Source: Sinorhizobium kostiense (lineage in GTDB: Bacteria; Pseudomonadota; Alphaproteobacteria; Rhizobiales; Rhizobiaceae). Taken from it: a DNA stretch of 64,000 nt. The stretch covers positions 186,001 to 250,000 of the forward strand of contig NZ_JAGILA010000008.1 of assembly GCF_017874595.1 (NCBI RefSeq). Direction: 5' to 3'. Below are positions 1 to 9,166 of this stretch, in pieces; position 1 is the stretch's first letter, and every line of letters starts with the position of its first letter. The notes beneath the pieces were generated by a model, which saw only the letters and a list, made by a program, of their open reading frames with translations, searched no databases and was not told the DNA's origin. Position numbers and translations under genes: made by a program.

Positions 1-262
1 AACCCTCCTTCTCTTCGTACATCCCGTAGCCCGTAGGTGTGGCGGTCACGAACACGGCCTTGCCGATCGCGAAGGGCAGGGTCCTTAAAAAATCGCCGAC
101 GGCCCGGCGCAGCGTTTCGCGGGCGGCATCCGCGTCGCCGGAGCTTGCCTGCTGCTCGGCCTTGGCCGCCGCATCGGCCAGCGGTCCCGCTTCGACGCGA
201 GAGCCGGACGTCATCACGCTCGCCACGACGGCGGCCGCAAGAAAGGGCAGGTGTTTTCGCAT
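1..262 (-). CDS. Secreted protein, N-terminal part (cut by window edge)
   Basis: Only the first 87 residues lie in the window; the frame runs off the left end without a stop. The protein opens MRKHLPFLAAAVVASVMTSG, a short positive n-region followed by a hydrophobic stretch and small residues. This is a convincing Sec signal peptide with cleavage probably near VEAG. The mature part starts with an Ala-rich, likely helical segment (residues 27-60) and then FAIGKAVFVTATPTGYG. No domain is recognised, so the function is unknown; a periplasmic or exported protein is the most that can be said. It is transcribed away from the threonine dehydratase gene, with a 210 bp gap between their starts that holds no other gene. 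Confidence 0.6.
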   Translation of the reverse strand, partial: MRKHLPFLAAAVVASVMTSGSRVEAGPLADAAAKAEQQASSGDADAARETLRRAVGDFLRTLPFAIGKAVFVTATPTGYGMYEEKEG

Positions 263-472
263 CGCGTTCCCCAGACCCGATATATTGAAAGACTTTGGGG
301 ATTTGCGGTTGCAAGTCAAGATAACCAAAAAGGGCGAGCCTGTTCGGGCTCCCGCGTCTTAAGGCGAGAAGGCCGATGCCGGCGCGGCCGTTGTGCGGTT
401 CAAATCGATGGCCTCCGGCATGACAATGTGCGATAGCCACAGCGATCGGCAACGAACGGATGATGTCACGAG

Positions 473-1720
473 ATGAGGCAGGATGTTGGACAGGCGGCAG
501 CGGCAATGCGCGAGATTTTCCCGGCAACGCCGCTGCAGCTCAACGAGCACTTGAGTGCGCGCTACGGCGCCTCCGTGTTTCTGAAGCGAGAGGATCTATC
601 GCCGGTGCGCTCTTACAAGATCCGCGGCGCCTTCAACTTCTTCCGCAAGGCCATCTCCGCAGGTGCGGCGGGCAAGACCTTCGTCTGCGCTTCCGCAGGA
701 AATCACGCCCAGGGCTTTGCCTTCGTCTGCCGGCACTTCGGCGTTCCTGGCGTCGTCTTCATGCCGGTGACCACGCCGCAGCAGAAGATCGACAAGACCC
801 GCATGTTCGGCGGCGAATTCATAAGCATCCGCCTCGTTGGCGATATCTTCGACCAGTGCTACCAGGCGGCGCGCGATCATGTCGAGGCGATCGAAGGTGT
901 CATGGTGCCGCCTTTCGACCACGAAGACATCATAGAGGGGCAGGCGACGGTCGCGGCGGAGATTTCCGAGCAATTGCCCGAGGGTGTCGTGCCCGACCTT
1001 GTCGTCCTGCCCGTCGGCGGCGGCGGGCTCGCCGCCGGCGTAACCGGATATTTCGGGGCCAGCCTTTCTTCCGATCGCTTTCTGTTCTGCGAGCCCGCGG
1101 GCGCGCCGAGCCTCCGGCAGAGCCTCGAGGCGGGCAGCGTCGTCACGCTCGATCAGGTGGATAATTTCGTCGATGGCGCGGCCGTTGCGCGGATCGGGGA
1201 TCTCAATTTCGCGGCGCTCAGCGCCTATTCGCCGGAGCAGGTACTGCTTCTGCCCGAAAATGCCATCTGTCTCACGATCACCGAGATGCTCAATGTCGAA
1301 GGGGTGGTGCTGGAGCCGGCCGGCGCGCTTTCGATAACGGCGCTGGAGACACTCGGTCGCGAAGGGCTCGAAGGCAAGACGGTGGTTGCCGTCGTTTCCG
1401 GCGGCAATTTCGATTTCGAACGCCTGCCCGATGTCAAGGAGCGGGCGATGCGGCATGCCGGGCTCAAGAAGTACTTTATCCTGCGCATGGCGCAGCGGCC
1501 GGGCGCCTTGCGCGACTTCCTCAATCTGCTCGGTGACGAAGACGATATCGCCCGCTTCGAGTATCTGAAGAAGTCGGCGCGCAATTTCGGCTCGGTGCTG
1601 ATCGGCATTGAAACGAAGCACGCCGAAAACTTTCCGGTGCTGAAGCAGCGCTTCGATGCCGCCGGACTGCGATACCAGGACATCACGGAAAACGAGGTTC
1701 TTGCCAACCTCATCATCTGA
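473..1720 (+). CDS. ilvA: Threonine dehydratase (threonine ammonia-lyase)
   Basis: A 415-residue PLP enzyme that deaminates threonine to 2-oxobutanoate, the first step toward isoleucine. The fold-type II signatures are present. The PLP lysine is in SYKIRGAF (about K49), the substrate loop is SAGNHAQGFA, and the phosphate-binding glycine loop is VGGGGLAAG. After the catalytic part (to about residue 320) there is one ACT-like regulatory segment (KKYFILRMAQRPGALRDFL onward), so feedback control by branched-chain amino acids is plausible. Length matches the short, single-regulatory-domain IlvA form. The start at 473 gives the usual length; an internal ATG at 509 is possible because neither has a strong ribosome site. 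It stands alone, followed 67 bp later by a HlyU-like gene. Confidence 0.93.
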   Translation: MRQDVGQAAAAMREIFPATPLQLNEHLSARYGASVFLKREDLSPVRSYKIRGAFNFFRKAISAGAAGKTFVCASAGNHAQGFAFVCRHFGVPGVVFMPVTTPQQKIDKTRMFGGEFISIRLVGDIFDQCYQAARDHVEAIEGVMVPPFDHEDIIEGQATVAAEISEQLPEGVVPDLVVLPVGGGGLAAGVTGYFGASLSSDRFLFCEPAGAPSLRQSLEAGSVVTLDQVDNFVDGAAVARIGDLNFAALSAYSPEQVLLLPENAICLTITEMLNVEGVVLEPAGALSITALETLGREGLEGKTVVAVVSGGNFDFERLPDVKERAMRHAGLKKYFILRMAQRPGALRDFLNLLGDEDDIARFEYLKKSARNFGSVLIGIETKHAENFPVLKQRFDAAGLRYQDITENEVLANLII

Positions 1721-1787
1721 GGCCCAGGCGGCCATGCGGCGCAACTTTGGCTTTGACAGCGTCCGCCGCGGCGACTAACCATAAGCC

Positions 1788-2108
1788 ATGGCATCGTTTT
1801 TCTCGAAACTCTTCGGCTTCTCGGGTGGCTCCGAAAAAGAGGCGCAGCCTGCGGCTGGCAAGGCGGAGAACTATGCGGATTGCCTGATCCGCGCGGCGCC
1901 GATTCGCGAGGGATCGCAGTACCGGCTCGCCGGCAGCATCGAAAAGACGATGCCGGACGGCACGACCAAGGTGCGCAATTTCATTCGTGCCGATCTCTTC
2001 TCGTCCGAGCAGGATGCCATCGACTCGGCGCTCCGCAAGGGGCGGCAGATCGTCGACGAGCAGCGTTCGTCCCTCTTCTCCGACGATACGCCGACCCGGT
2101 CCGTCTGA
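1788..2108 (+). CDS. HlyU-family protein
   Basis: A 106-residue protein opening MASFFSKLFGFSGG. It has a variable Ser/Ala/Lys-rich linker and then a compact C-terminal half (from about residue 28, ENYADCLIRAAPIREGSQYR) typical of the HlyU transcriptional-activator family (Pfam HlyU). Family members are described as regulators of haemolysin genes in Vibrio, but the rhizobial versions are not characterised, and this short form has no obvious helix-turn-helix. The body reads as beta strands: RLAGSIEK, VRNFIRADLFSSEQDAIDSAL, RKGRQIVDEQ. It lies in the same direction as ilvA with a 67 bp gap and may be its own unit. Family assignment is from sequence pattern; the role is unknown. Confidence 0.75.
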   Translation: MASFFSKLFGFSGGSEKEAQPAAGKAENYADCLIRAAPIREGSQYRLAGSIEKTMPDGTTKVRNFIRADLFSSEQDAIDSALRKGRQIVDEQRSSLFSDDTPTRSV

Positions 2109-2228
2109 GGTTTCCGCGGTAGAATCTCTACGGGACGCGGGGTTAACGTGATTTTTTCACGGCTTGCGTGAGGCCGGACGCCTCCATGACGGGCGCCGAT
2201 TGCATCGCCGCCCGTCGCTCACCGTTTC

Positions 2229-4211
2229 TCAGAGCCGGATGCGAAAGCGGGCAAATCCGTCGGGGCCTTCGCCGGCATCCTCAAGGGCAACCGCCTTGAC
2301 CTCGGCAAGGAACTGCCGTGCCTTCGGGCTGCTGTCGAAGACGACGCTGGTGTTCTCCATGGCCGAGAATTTCCAATTGGCGTCGGCCGACGGATTGATC
2401 GTTCCCTGCTCGATGATGTAGCGCACGATCACGTCCCGGTTGGTGTCGGGGGCGACGAAGACGACCTTGTCGGCCGCAATCTCGGGGAAATGGCCGCCGC
2501 CGCCGGCGCGGTAGTTGTTGGTCGCAACCGCGAATTTTTGCGCGGGATCGATCGGCTTGCCGTCGAATTTCAGATCGCGGATGCGTTCGGCTTCCGGGTT
2601 CACCAGGTTTCCGTCCTTGTCGAACCTGGCCGGCTGCGACAGGTCGATCTCATAGGTGACGCCGTCGATCACGTCGAAATTGTAGGACGGGAAGTCGCCA
2701 TTGATCAGGCCGGCGTCCGTGGCGCCGGGCGTGATCCGGTTGAAGATGCCGGCGGACATTTCGAGCCAGTTGCGCACCTGCTGGCCGGTGATGACCACGG
2801 CCTGCACGGTGTTGGGGTAGAGATAGAGGTCGGCGACGTTCTTGATCGCAATATCGCCTGCCGGGACGTCGGTGTAATAATCGGCGCCGCCGCGACCGCC
2901 GGCCTTGAAGGGAGCGGCGGCGGAAAGCACCGGCAGGTCCTTGTGCTCGGTGTCCTTGAGCATCTCGCGGATATACCAGGTCTGCGCCTGGCTGACGATC
3001 TGTACCGAGGGGTCGTCAGCAACGAGGGCGAAGTAGGAGTAGAGCGGCGCGGAGGTCTTGCCGACGGGGGTGCGGACATAGGCAAGCGTCGCCTCGTGAT
3101 CCTTCGCGGCGGCCGCCAGGACCTCGGGCTTGTCGCCGACCTCGGCGATTACCTTCTTTTCCTCCCGCCTGAAGATCGGCCGCGCCTCGCTGGTCGAGCC
3201 GACCACCCGCCAGCTGCTACCGTCGCGTTCGAGGAGCAGGTCGATCAATCCCAGATGCGAGCCCCAGAAGCCGCCCATCACGCCCGGCTTGCCGGAGATC
3301 AGTCCCTTGGCATTGTCGACGCCGGCGAGGCCTTCGAATTTCGGGCCGGGGAAATCGAGATGGCTGTGGCCGGTGACGATGGCGTCGATGCCGTCGATTG
3401 CCGCCAGTGGAACGGAGGCGTTTTCGAGGTCCTCGGCATAGGCCTCCTGGCCAATTCCGGAATGGGAGAGCGCGATCACGATGTCCGCGCCTTCCTCCCG
3501 CATCTGCGGCACCCAGGCCTCGGCCGCCTTGACGATGTCGCGGGCATTCGCCTTGCCTTCGAGGTTCTTCGCGTCCCAGGTCATGATCTGCGGCGGTACG
3601 AAACCGATCAGGCCGATGCGGATCGGGTGCTCCTGGCCGCTGCCGTCCTTGATCTTGCGGTCGAGAATGACATAGGGCTTGAGGAAGAGCGCATCCTCGC
3701 GGGGATTGGCGGCTAGCGAGCCCTTCGTCAGGTTGGCGCAGACGAGCGGGAAATCCGCGCCGTTCAAGACGTTGAACATGAAGTCCAGGCCGTAATTGAA
3801 TTCGTGGTTGCCAAGCGTGCCGCAATCGTAGCCGAGCACGTTCATCGCCGCGATGACCGGATGCATGTCGCCTTCCTTCATGCCGCGCTCGTAGGCGATG
3901 TAATCCCCCATCGGATTGCCCTGCAGGAAATCGCCGTTGTCGACGAGGATGGAATTCGTCGCCTCGGCGCGGATGCCGTCGATGATCGAGGCAGTGCGAG
4001 CGAGCCCCATCGTGTCGTTCGGCTTGTCGGCGTAGTAGTCATAGGGAAAGACGTGAACGTGCAGGTCGGTCGTTTCCATGATCCGCAGATGCGCCTGGTT
4101 CGCAGCCGCGCGGGCGGAGAAGGGATGGAGCAGCGCAAGCGCCGAGGAGGCGGCCAGGCCGCCGATGAGCGCGCGGCGGGAAATCGGAAAGAGAGCGGTC
4201 GTCGAAGGCAT
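2229..4211 (-). CDS. cpdB: 2',3'-cyclic-nucleotide 2'-phosphodiesterase / 3'-nucleotidase, periplasmic
   Basis: A 660-residue bifunctional nucleotidase that hydrolyses 2',3'-cyclic nucleotides and 3'-nucleotides in the periplasm for phosphate and nucleoside salvage. The start was set at MPSTTALFPISRRALIGG, which carries a twin-arginine-like SRRALIG motif and a hydrophobic run ending FSARAAA, so Tat export is likely. The frame stays open about 1 kb upstream, but that part is antisense to the copper gene. The N-terminal metallophosphoesterase motifs are all visible: TTDLHVHVFPYDYYA, DNGDFLQGNP, LGNHEFNYG, ALSHSGIG and VTGHSHLDFPG. The C-terminal 5'-nucleotidase domain has NNYRAGGGGHFP and FPSYNFDVIDG. 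It follows the CopC-CopD gene on the same strand with a 119 bp gap. Confidence 0.93.
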   Translation of the reverse strand: MPSTTALFPISRRALIGGLAASSALALLHPFSARAAANQAHLRIMETTDLHVHVFPYDYYADKPNDTMGLARTASIIDGIRAEATNSILVDNGDFLQGNPMGDYIAYERGMKEGDMHPVIAAMNVLGYDCGTLGNHEFNYGLDFMFNVLNGADFPLVCANLTKGSLAANPREDALFLKPYVILDRKIKDGSGQEHPIRIGLIGFVPPQIMTWDAKNLEGKANARDIVKAAEAWVPQMREEGADIVIALSHSGIGQEAYAEDLENASVPLAAIDGIDAIVTGHSHLDFPGPKFEGLAGVDNAKGLISGKPGVMGGFWGSHLGLIDLLLERDGSSWRVVGSTSEARPIFRREEKKVIAEVGDKPEVLAAAAKDHEATLAYVRTPVGKTSAPLYSYFALVADDPSVQIVSQAQTWYIREMLKDTEHKDLPVLSAAAPFKAGGRGGADYYTDVPAGDIAIKNVADLYLYPNTVQAVVITGQQVRNWLEMSAGIFNRITPGATDAGLINGDFPSYNFDVIDGVTYEIDLSQPARFDKDGNLVNPEAERIRDLKFDGKPIDPAQKFAVATNNYRAGGGGHFPEIAADKVVFVAPDTNRDVIVRYIIEQGTINPSADANWKFSAMENTSVVFDSSPKARQFLAEVKAVALEDAGEGPDGFARFRIRL

Positions 4212-4330
4212 GAGCGAATCTCCGGGGACTGACATTGTTCGGGGCGGTACGTGAGTCGCCACCCCGGAGGGCGATCTTAGTACAACTTGACCGCGTGACC
4301 ATGACGGAATGTGCGGCGCCGCCACGCCCC

Positions 4331-5941
4331 TCAGGGTTCGATGCCGATCTCTCCGTCGAGACGCACTTTCTCGAAATCGCTGACAAGGATCTCGACGCGC
4401 ACATGCCAGGTTCCCGGCAGCGGGAGGGCCGCTTGGTCGATCCGCCAGTTCGTTTCGTCGTCCCTGACCGCCGCACGCCTGAACGGCTCGATCCCGGAAT
4501 CGGGTTTCGACAGGACGAGCGTCACCTCCTTGGCATCGAGTGCTGCATATTCGCCTGTGAGGATGTTGATCGATATGTCGACCGGGCCGGCACGCCCGGG
4601 CAAGACCTCTATGAGGGCCATCGCCCGGTCGGTGTGGATGTGCTCGGTCGCGGGTCGGGCCGCCATGGCCGCGAGCGTGCGCGGCGGTGGCGTGAAGCGC
4701 CAGCAAGCTGCGACGGTCAAGATCAGGAGCACGATCACCGTTTCGGCTGCGATCGACCGGATCAGCCGGTAGGTGGCGGTGGCCCCACCCGCCAGCGCTG
4801 GCACGGTCAGGTGCCAGCGGTTGAAGGCCGCGAGCAGGAACAGCCCGGCAACGAGAAGCAACTTGACGATGAGCACATTGCCATAGGCGGTTCCGACGAG
4901 CGCGCCGGGCTCGCGGACCTGAACCACGGCCAGCACGACGCCGGCGGCAACGAGCACAAGCACGACATAGGGGATGGTTGCGGAGAAGCGGCGGAGCGCG
5001 GCGGCGGCCGCCGGATCGCCTCGCTTCAGCGCGAGGCCGAGAGGGACCAGCGCTCCCACCCAGTAGGCGATCGCGATGGCGTGAAGGAAAACCGCCGTAC
5101 GCATGAGCCATTGCGGCTCGGCGGTGGCCACATGTCCGCTTAGCGACAGCGCCGCGCCAACGCAGAGGAGGGCTGCGAGCGACGAAATGCGTGAGGTCCA
5201 GCCGCGAGCCAGAAGAGCCGCCGCCGCCAGGGTGAAGCCCATGATGGCAATGGCGGCAGTGCGGCCGAGGCTGGTCGCCATCGCGGTGGACCACACGGCG
5301 AATTCATTGATACGTGTCAGGCGCTCGTCGAGCGCATCGAGTCCCTGGAAGCCGAGGGAAAGAAATATGCCGAGGAGGCCCACGCCGAGCGCCGCCGCGA
5401 CGGCACGGCGCCCGGTTCGAACTCCGCCAAGTAGCCAGCGCGAGGCGAATGCGCCGCCGATGCCGACGAACAGGCCGAGGTAAAGCGCCAGTTTCGAGCT
5501 GAGGACGCCGGCGCGCACGACCCAGTCGATCTGCTCCCCGGTGGAAAGCGGCACGGCGGTTGCCGCGCCGATCGAGAAAACGACCGACCCGCCGACCGGA
5601 TGCCCATCCGCGGAGGTCACGCGCCAGCTCAGCACATGCGTGCCCTGGGCAAGATCGGCCGGTGCGGCGATTTCGACGGTTCGATCCTTGACCTCGAACC
5701 GGTCGAGTGGGGTCGAGGCTCCGTCCGGTCGGACCAGCTTGAGCGACAACGGCGACACCGGTTCACTGAATGTCAGCGAATAGGTCGACGGCGCCGCCGC
5801 GACGACGGCGCCGTCCCTTGGGTCGGTCGAAATGAGAGACGCGTGCGCCCATGCCACGGCAATCTGCGCGAGAAGGCCGATCAGGGCCAGCGCCGCCAGC
5901 CCTACAAGGCGAACAAGGCGTTGTGACAGAACGAGCGGCAT
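4331..5941 (-). CDS. CopC-CopD fusion copper protein (YcnJ-like)
   Basis: A 536-residue three-part membrane protein. Residues 1-32 form a signal peptide ending in VAWAH, so the mature chain can start with His33, as in copper-binding CopC. Residues 33-130 are a CopC domain with the second ligand region SADGHPVGG. From about residue 145 to 420 there are eight or so hydrophobic segments typical of CopD. The last 90 residues (VDISINILTGEYAALDAKEV onward) resemble a FixH/YtkA-type beta domain. The arrangement CopC-CopD-YtkA is that of Bacillus YcnJ, linked to copper uptake rather than efflux. It sits 56 bp after the YcnI-like gene, with which it is surely co-transcribed. Confidence 0.87.
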   Translation of the reverse strand: MPLVLSQRLVRLVGLAALALIGLLAQIAVAWAHASLISTDPRDGAVVAAAPSTYSLTFSEPVSPLSLKLVRPDGASTPLDRFEVKDRTVEIAAPADLAQGTHVLSWRVTSADGHPVGGSVVFSIGAATAVPLSTGEQIDWVVRAGVLSSKLALYLGLFVGIGGAFASRWLLGGVRTGRRAVAAALGVGLLGIFLSLGFQGLDALDERLTRINEFAVWSTAMATSLGRTAAIAIMGFTLAAAALLARGWTSRISSLAALLCVGAALSLSGHVATAEPQWLMRTAVFLHAIAIAYWVGALVPLGLALKRGDPAAAAALRRFSATIPYVVLVLVAAGVVLAVVQVREPGALVGTAYGNVLIVKLLLVAGLFLLAAFNRWHLTVPALAGGATATYRLIRSIAAETVIVLLILTVAACWRFTPPPRTLAAMAARPATEHIHTDRAMALIEVLPGRAGPVDISINILTGEYAALDAKEVTLVLSKPDSGIEPFRRAAVRDDETNWRIDQAALPLPGTWHVRVEILVSDFEKVRLDGEIGIEP

Positions 5942-5997
5942 GGGACTCTCATTCAGTTGGCGGATCGCGGATCTGCGGGACGGGAAAGCCGATCCGA

Positions 5998-6528
5998 TCA
6001 GTGGTCGCTTTTCTTTTCAAGCAGCCTAATCGCCGGTGCCGGGTATTCGAGATCATCTCCCGACTGCCCTTCCGCCGGGATCTCGATCCAGCGCTCGGCC
6101 GCGCCATCCGGGCATTCCTGCACGACCGGCACATGGAGCAACTTTCCGACAGGCAGGCTGTCGGTCAGGAAAGCGCGAAACACGAACTCGTCATACTCGT
6201 CGTCGGCGAGGTTGCCGCCTTTCCAGACGATCTCCTTCACACCCTCGGTGGTCGGCGTGCCGTGGTAGTCGTAGGATTTCTCGTACGGCCCCTTGACCTT
6301 TTCGACTGTCCAGCCCGGCTTCGGCATCGGCTTCGCCGCAATGACGCCTTCCGGAATCTGGACCCGCACAGCGATCGTCGGCTTGCCCTCGCAGCCATGC
6401 GGCACCCGGATCACCGCCTTGTACGCGGAGCCTACCGGCGCTTCCGTGGTTTCGAGGCTCGCATGGGCGAAAGCCGCTGTCGCGCTGACGGCGATCATGG
6501 CAGTGGCGGTCATCAGCTTTTTCAACAT
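5998..6528 (-). CDS. YcnI-family copper-associated periplasmic protein (DUF1775)
   Basis: A 176-residue exported protein. The start MLKKLMTATAMIAVSATAAFAH gives a clear signal peptide ending at AFA, leaving His as the first mature residue. In YcnI proteins this His binds Cu(II) as a mono-histidine brace, and it is kept here, followed by ASLETTEAPVGSAYK. The DUF1775 hallmarks VRVPHGCEG (as IRVPHGCEG), the IPEGV segment and TEGVKEIVWKGGNLADD are present. The last 25 residues are a charged tail (AIRLLEKKSDH). It lies between the DUF2946 gene upstream and the CopC-CopD gene downstream, the standard proteobacterial arrangement for this copper module. A longer open frame upstream of this start has no signal peptide and was not used. 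Confidence 0.9.
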   Translation of the reverse strand: MLKKLMTATAMIAVSATAAFAHASLETTEAPVGSAYKAVIRVPHGCEGKPTIAVRVQIPEGVIAAKPMPKPGWTVEKVKGPYEKSYDYHGTPTTEGVKEIVWKGGNLADDEYDEFVFRAFLTDSLPVGKLLHVPVVQECPDGAAERWIEIPAEGQSGDDLEYPAPAIRLLEKKSDH

Positions 6529-6810
6529 TTCGTGTTTCCTTCGAGGTATTGCATTTCTTTTCGGTGTGCCGTGCTGGCGGATGCGCCAGCCTCGCGTGGT
6601 TGCGCGCAGGGGAGGTGCGCCAATATCGCGGACGTTCGTCGCAGGGCGTGGAACGACCTTGCTCGAGCCGAAGTCAAACGCGGTGTGGCGCTCAGGGGAT
6701 GATCGCGGGCACGCCCCGTGGTGAGCCGAAAAGGCGCAATCCAGGTTCAGGAGCAAGCCGCAGGCACCACCCTTCGACTGCAGGGCGTCGAGGCACGGAG
6801 CGGTAAGCGA

Positions 6811-7263
6811 TCAGGAAATCAGCTTTGGGGGAGCGCGGGGGTATCCGGGATAATGGCCAGCGGCACGGACCGGGGCCTCCGGCGTGCGGATTGGGCCCGC
6901 CGTGGGCGATGCGGGGATCGGCAGCACCCAGCTCGCATCCGAACTGGCAGCGAGTTGCGAGGACGCCCAGCACCCGAGCATGCAGCAATCGGTAGCATGT
7001 CCGGAGCCGCCGCCATGGTCGCCGGTATCGGAGTGGTCCGCGCTCAAGCAGAGCGGATTGCCGAATGCGTCGAGTTGCGGGGAGGCGGGCATTCCGCCAA
7101 GCGCATGGGCACCGAGAACGGTTTGCAGGACGAGCAGGCAGGCTGCGACAAGCGCCAGTCCCCATCCGTTGCGTCGTCTCAACACGATCCCGATCTCCCT
7201 TCCGGCATCCCGCGAGAATGCCGCGGACAACGGATAACTATGCGGGACCGGTACACGCTTCAT
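6811..7263 (-). CDS. DUF2946-like membrane-anchored protein of the copper cassette
   Basis: A 150-residue protein with one hydrophobic segment near residues 33-52 (WGLALVAACLLVLQTVLGAH), either a signal peptide or an anchor. A His/Cys-rich stretch follows: GNPLCLSADHSDTG, GSGHATDCCMLGCW. This pattern (a Cys, an Asp-His, then a CCxxGC cluster after an N-terminal membrane segment) fits the DUF2946 family, small proteins often found next to copper genes; the Cys and His residues are likely metal ligands. The start is uncertain: the first ATG (7263) precedes a 30-residue hydrophilic lead, and a GTG just before LRRRNGWG would give a more ordinary signal peptide. It precedes YcnI and CopC-CopD on the same strand, separated by a 282 bp gap without a gene. 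Confidence 0.65.
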   Translation of the reverse strand: MKRVPVPHSYPLSAAFSRDAGREIGIVLRRRNGWGLALVAACLLVLQTVLGAHALGGMPASPQLDAFGNPLCLSADHSDTGDHGGGSGHATDCCMLGCWASSQLAASSDASWVLPIPASPTAGPIRTPEAPVRAAGHYPGYPRAPPKLIS

Positions 7264-7420
7264 TGCGCCGCATCAAGCAGGCGGGCGATTTTCCGAGCTG
7301 CTTCAGCGGCACCCCGAAAGCGTTGAAATCCTGTGGGTTAGCGTCGCCGGTGCCCTGAAAGAGGAAGCTTTATTCAAGCTTTAACCTTAAGTAACGACTG
7401 GGTTGAATCGGAAGTCGCGC

Positions 7421-8668
7421 ATGCCAAACGCCAATCTCATGCTCTTCCTCGGTGAGGCGCTGGTTTATGTCGCGGCCATGATCGGGTTGCTCCACCTGCG
7501 TTCGCGCCTCGGGCTCGGCGTTTTCGTCGCGGCACTCGGCGTCATGCATTTCATCGAGACCTATCTCGCTGCGGTCTTTTATGTCGAGCTTCCGTTCGGG
7601 GTGATTTCTCCCGGCTCCGCCGTCCTCTTCTCCGGCAAGCTGATGATGATACTCCTGCTCTACGTGAAGGAGGATGCGGCAACCGTCCGCCAGCCGATCT
7701 ATGGTCTGCTCGTCGGCAATTTCCTGACCGTCGCGCTCAGCCTGCTGCTGCGGCAGCACGATACCGTCGATATCATTCCGAACCGCGCCGCGGATATCGC
7801 CTTTATCGACGAAATGGGATGGCTGATGCTCTGGGGCACGACGCTGCTCTATTTCGATTCGATCATCATCATCCTGCTCTATGAAAAGCTGGGCCGGTGG
7901 TTCCGCCGCTTCGTAACGATCCGGTTCCTCATCAGCGGCGCGACCGTGCTGACCTTCGACCAGATCGGCTTCTACATCGCGCTTTATTTCGTCAACGGTG
8001 CGCCTGCCGACGTCTTCTGGGGCGGGTGGATGGCAAAGATGTTGGCGGCGCCTTTCTATGCTCTGGCGATCGGCTTCTATCTCAATGCCTCCCGCCATGC
8101 GTTTCTGGCGATCTCGGATCGGCCGCTGGGGGATGTCTTCAACGATCTGACCTTCCGCGAACGTTATGAGGACCTCTTGTCGCGTTCCGGACAGGACACG
8201 CTGACGGGAGCGCTCGACCGCGGCCGCTTCGAACTCGAGGGGCGACAGATGCTGTACGAGGCGGCCACGAACAACGCTCCGGTCAGCCTGATGCTCATCG
8301 ACGTCGATCAGTTCAAGAGCGTGAATGACGGGTTCGGCCATATGGAAGGCGATCGCGTCCTGAAAAAACTGGTCGAGACGATAAGCGTCGGGCTTCGTCC
8401 GACGGATCGTCTGTTCCGCTATGGCGGCGAAGAATTCGTGGCGCTTTGTCCCGGTCTTGCCTACGGTGATGCGCATGCCCGTGCCGAAGATATCAGGCTC
8501 GCGGTTTCGAAAAGGGTGGCGACGTCCGACGGTCACCCGGTTACGATCAGCATCGGCCTTTCCTCGACGCGTGCCGACGGCACCGGCGTTGGCGAACTTC
8601 TGTCACAGGCCGACATTCGCCTCTACGCCGCCAAGCGTGGCGGCCGTGATCGCGTCGTCGGTCGCTAG
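7421..8668 (+). CDS. Membrane-bound diguanylate cyclase (GGDEF)
   Basis: A 415-residue enzyme predicted to make cyclic di-GMP. The first 240 residues are hydrophobic with six or seven membrane segments (GEALVYVAAMIGLLHL, ISPGSAVLFSGKLMMILLLY and so on). The C-terminal GGDEF domain runs from about residue 265 (GQDTLTGALDRGRFEL), with metal-binding LMLIDVDQFKSVNDGFGH and the active-site motif YGGEEF. An intact inhibitory I-site is present: RPTD stands exactly five residues before GGEEF, so product feedback is likely. The start at 7421 follows a GGAAG ribosome site; an ATG at 7403 is an alternative. The stop codon lies inside a short intergenic repeat. The N-terminal part may sense a membrane signal, but its ligand is unknown. 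Confidence 0.9.
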   Translation: MPNANLMLFLGEALVYVAAMIGLLHLRSRLGLGVFVAALGVMHFIETYLAAVFYVELPFGVISPGSAVLFSGKLMMILLLYVKEDAATVRQPIYGLLVGNFLTVALSLLLRQHDTVDIIPNRAADIAFIDEMGWLMLWGTTLLYFDSIIIILLYEKLGRWFRRFVTIRFLISGATVLTFDQIGFYIALYFVNGAPADVFWGGWMAKMLAAPFYALAIGFYLNASRHAFLAISDRPLGDVFNDLTFRERYEDLLSRSGQDTLTGALDRGRFELEGRQMLYEAATNNAPVSLMLIDVDQFKSVNDGFGHMEGDRVLKKLVETISVGLRPTDRLFRYGGEEFVALCPGLAYGDAHARAEDIRLAVSKRVATSDGHPVTISIGLSSTRADGTGVGELLSQADIRLYAAKRGGRDRVVGR

Positions 8669-8692
8669 CGCACCGGCCCGAAAATCGGAACC
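8666..8692. repeat. Intergenic repeat family B, short copy
   Basis: TAGCGCACCGGCCCGAAAAT with a few following bases matches the start of the copy at 10441-10491 (GCGCATCGGTCCGAGGATCG). It lies in the 36 bp between the diguanylate cyclase and the convergent Lrp-type gene, and its first three bases are the cyclase stop codon. Similar GCGCATCGGTCCGA sequences are common between rhizobial genes. Confidence 0.5.
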
Positions 8693-8704
8693 GACCCGCG
8701 CCGT

Positions 8705-9166
8705 TCATATCCCCACGTTCGGGCGGTCGATGATTTCGCGAAGCGAGAAGCTCGAATTGATCTTGACCACGTGCGGCAGCGCGGACAGCCAGTCGCGGTG
8801 GATGCGTTCGTAGTCCTCGAGGTCTTTTGCCGCCACCCGCAGGATATAGTCGTACTCCCCCGACATCAGATAGCACACCAGAACGTTCGGGCAGAGCTTC
8901 ACGGCCGCCTCGAATTCGGCAAGCGTCTTGGCGAACTGGCCGGACAGCGAAATATGCACGATGACCATGATCTTGTAGTCGAGCGCCTTGTGGGCGATGC
9001 GGGCGTGATAGCCGGCGATCGTTCCGGATTTCTCGAGAATGTCGACGCGCCGGGAGCAGGCGGAAGGCGACAGGCCCACCTTGGCGGCAAGATCCGCATT
9101 TGAGATCCGACCGTTCTGCTGCAGGATGCGTAGAATCGAACGATCAATGGCATCAAGCTCGCTCAT
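8705..9166 (-). CDS. aldR: Lrp/AsnC-family transcriptional regulator, probable regulator of alanine dehydrogenase
   Basis: A 153-residue protein of ordinary Lrp length. Residues 4-60 form the helix-turn-helix ([20 protein letters not shown], then [20 protein letters not shown]). Residues 68-145 form the RAM ligand-binding domain, with the effector loop around [12 protein letters not shown]. It is transcribed divergently from the alanine dehydrogenase gene across a 157 bp gap, the usual layout of an alanine-responsive Lrp paralogue activating ald; the name aldR rests on that context. The gene overlaps nothing, and its 3' end faces the diguanylate cyclase. Alternative: a general amino-acid regulator of the same family. 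Confidence 0.88.
   Translation of the reverse strand: MSELDAIDRSILRILQQNGRISNADLAAKVGLSPSACSRRVDILEKSGTIAGYHARIAHKALDYKIMVIVHISLSGQFAKTLAEFEAAVKLCPNVLVCYLMSGEYDYILRVAAKDLEDYERIHRDWLSALPHVVKINSSFSLREIIDRPNVGI

Noticed and set aside
4212..5294. An N-terminal extension of CpdB reaching 5294
   Set aside because: The extension is low-complexity Arg/Gly-rich translation opposite the copper gene. The Tat-type signal at 4211 marks the true start.
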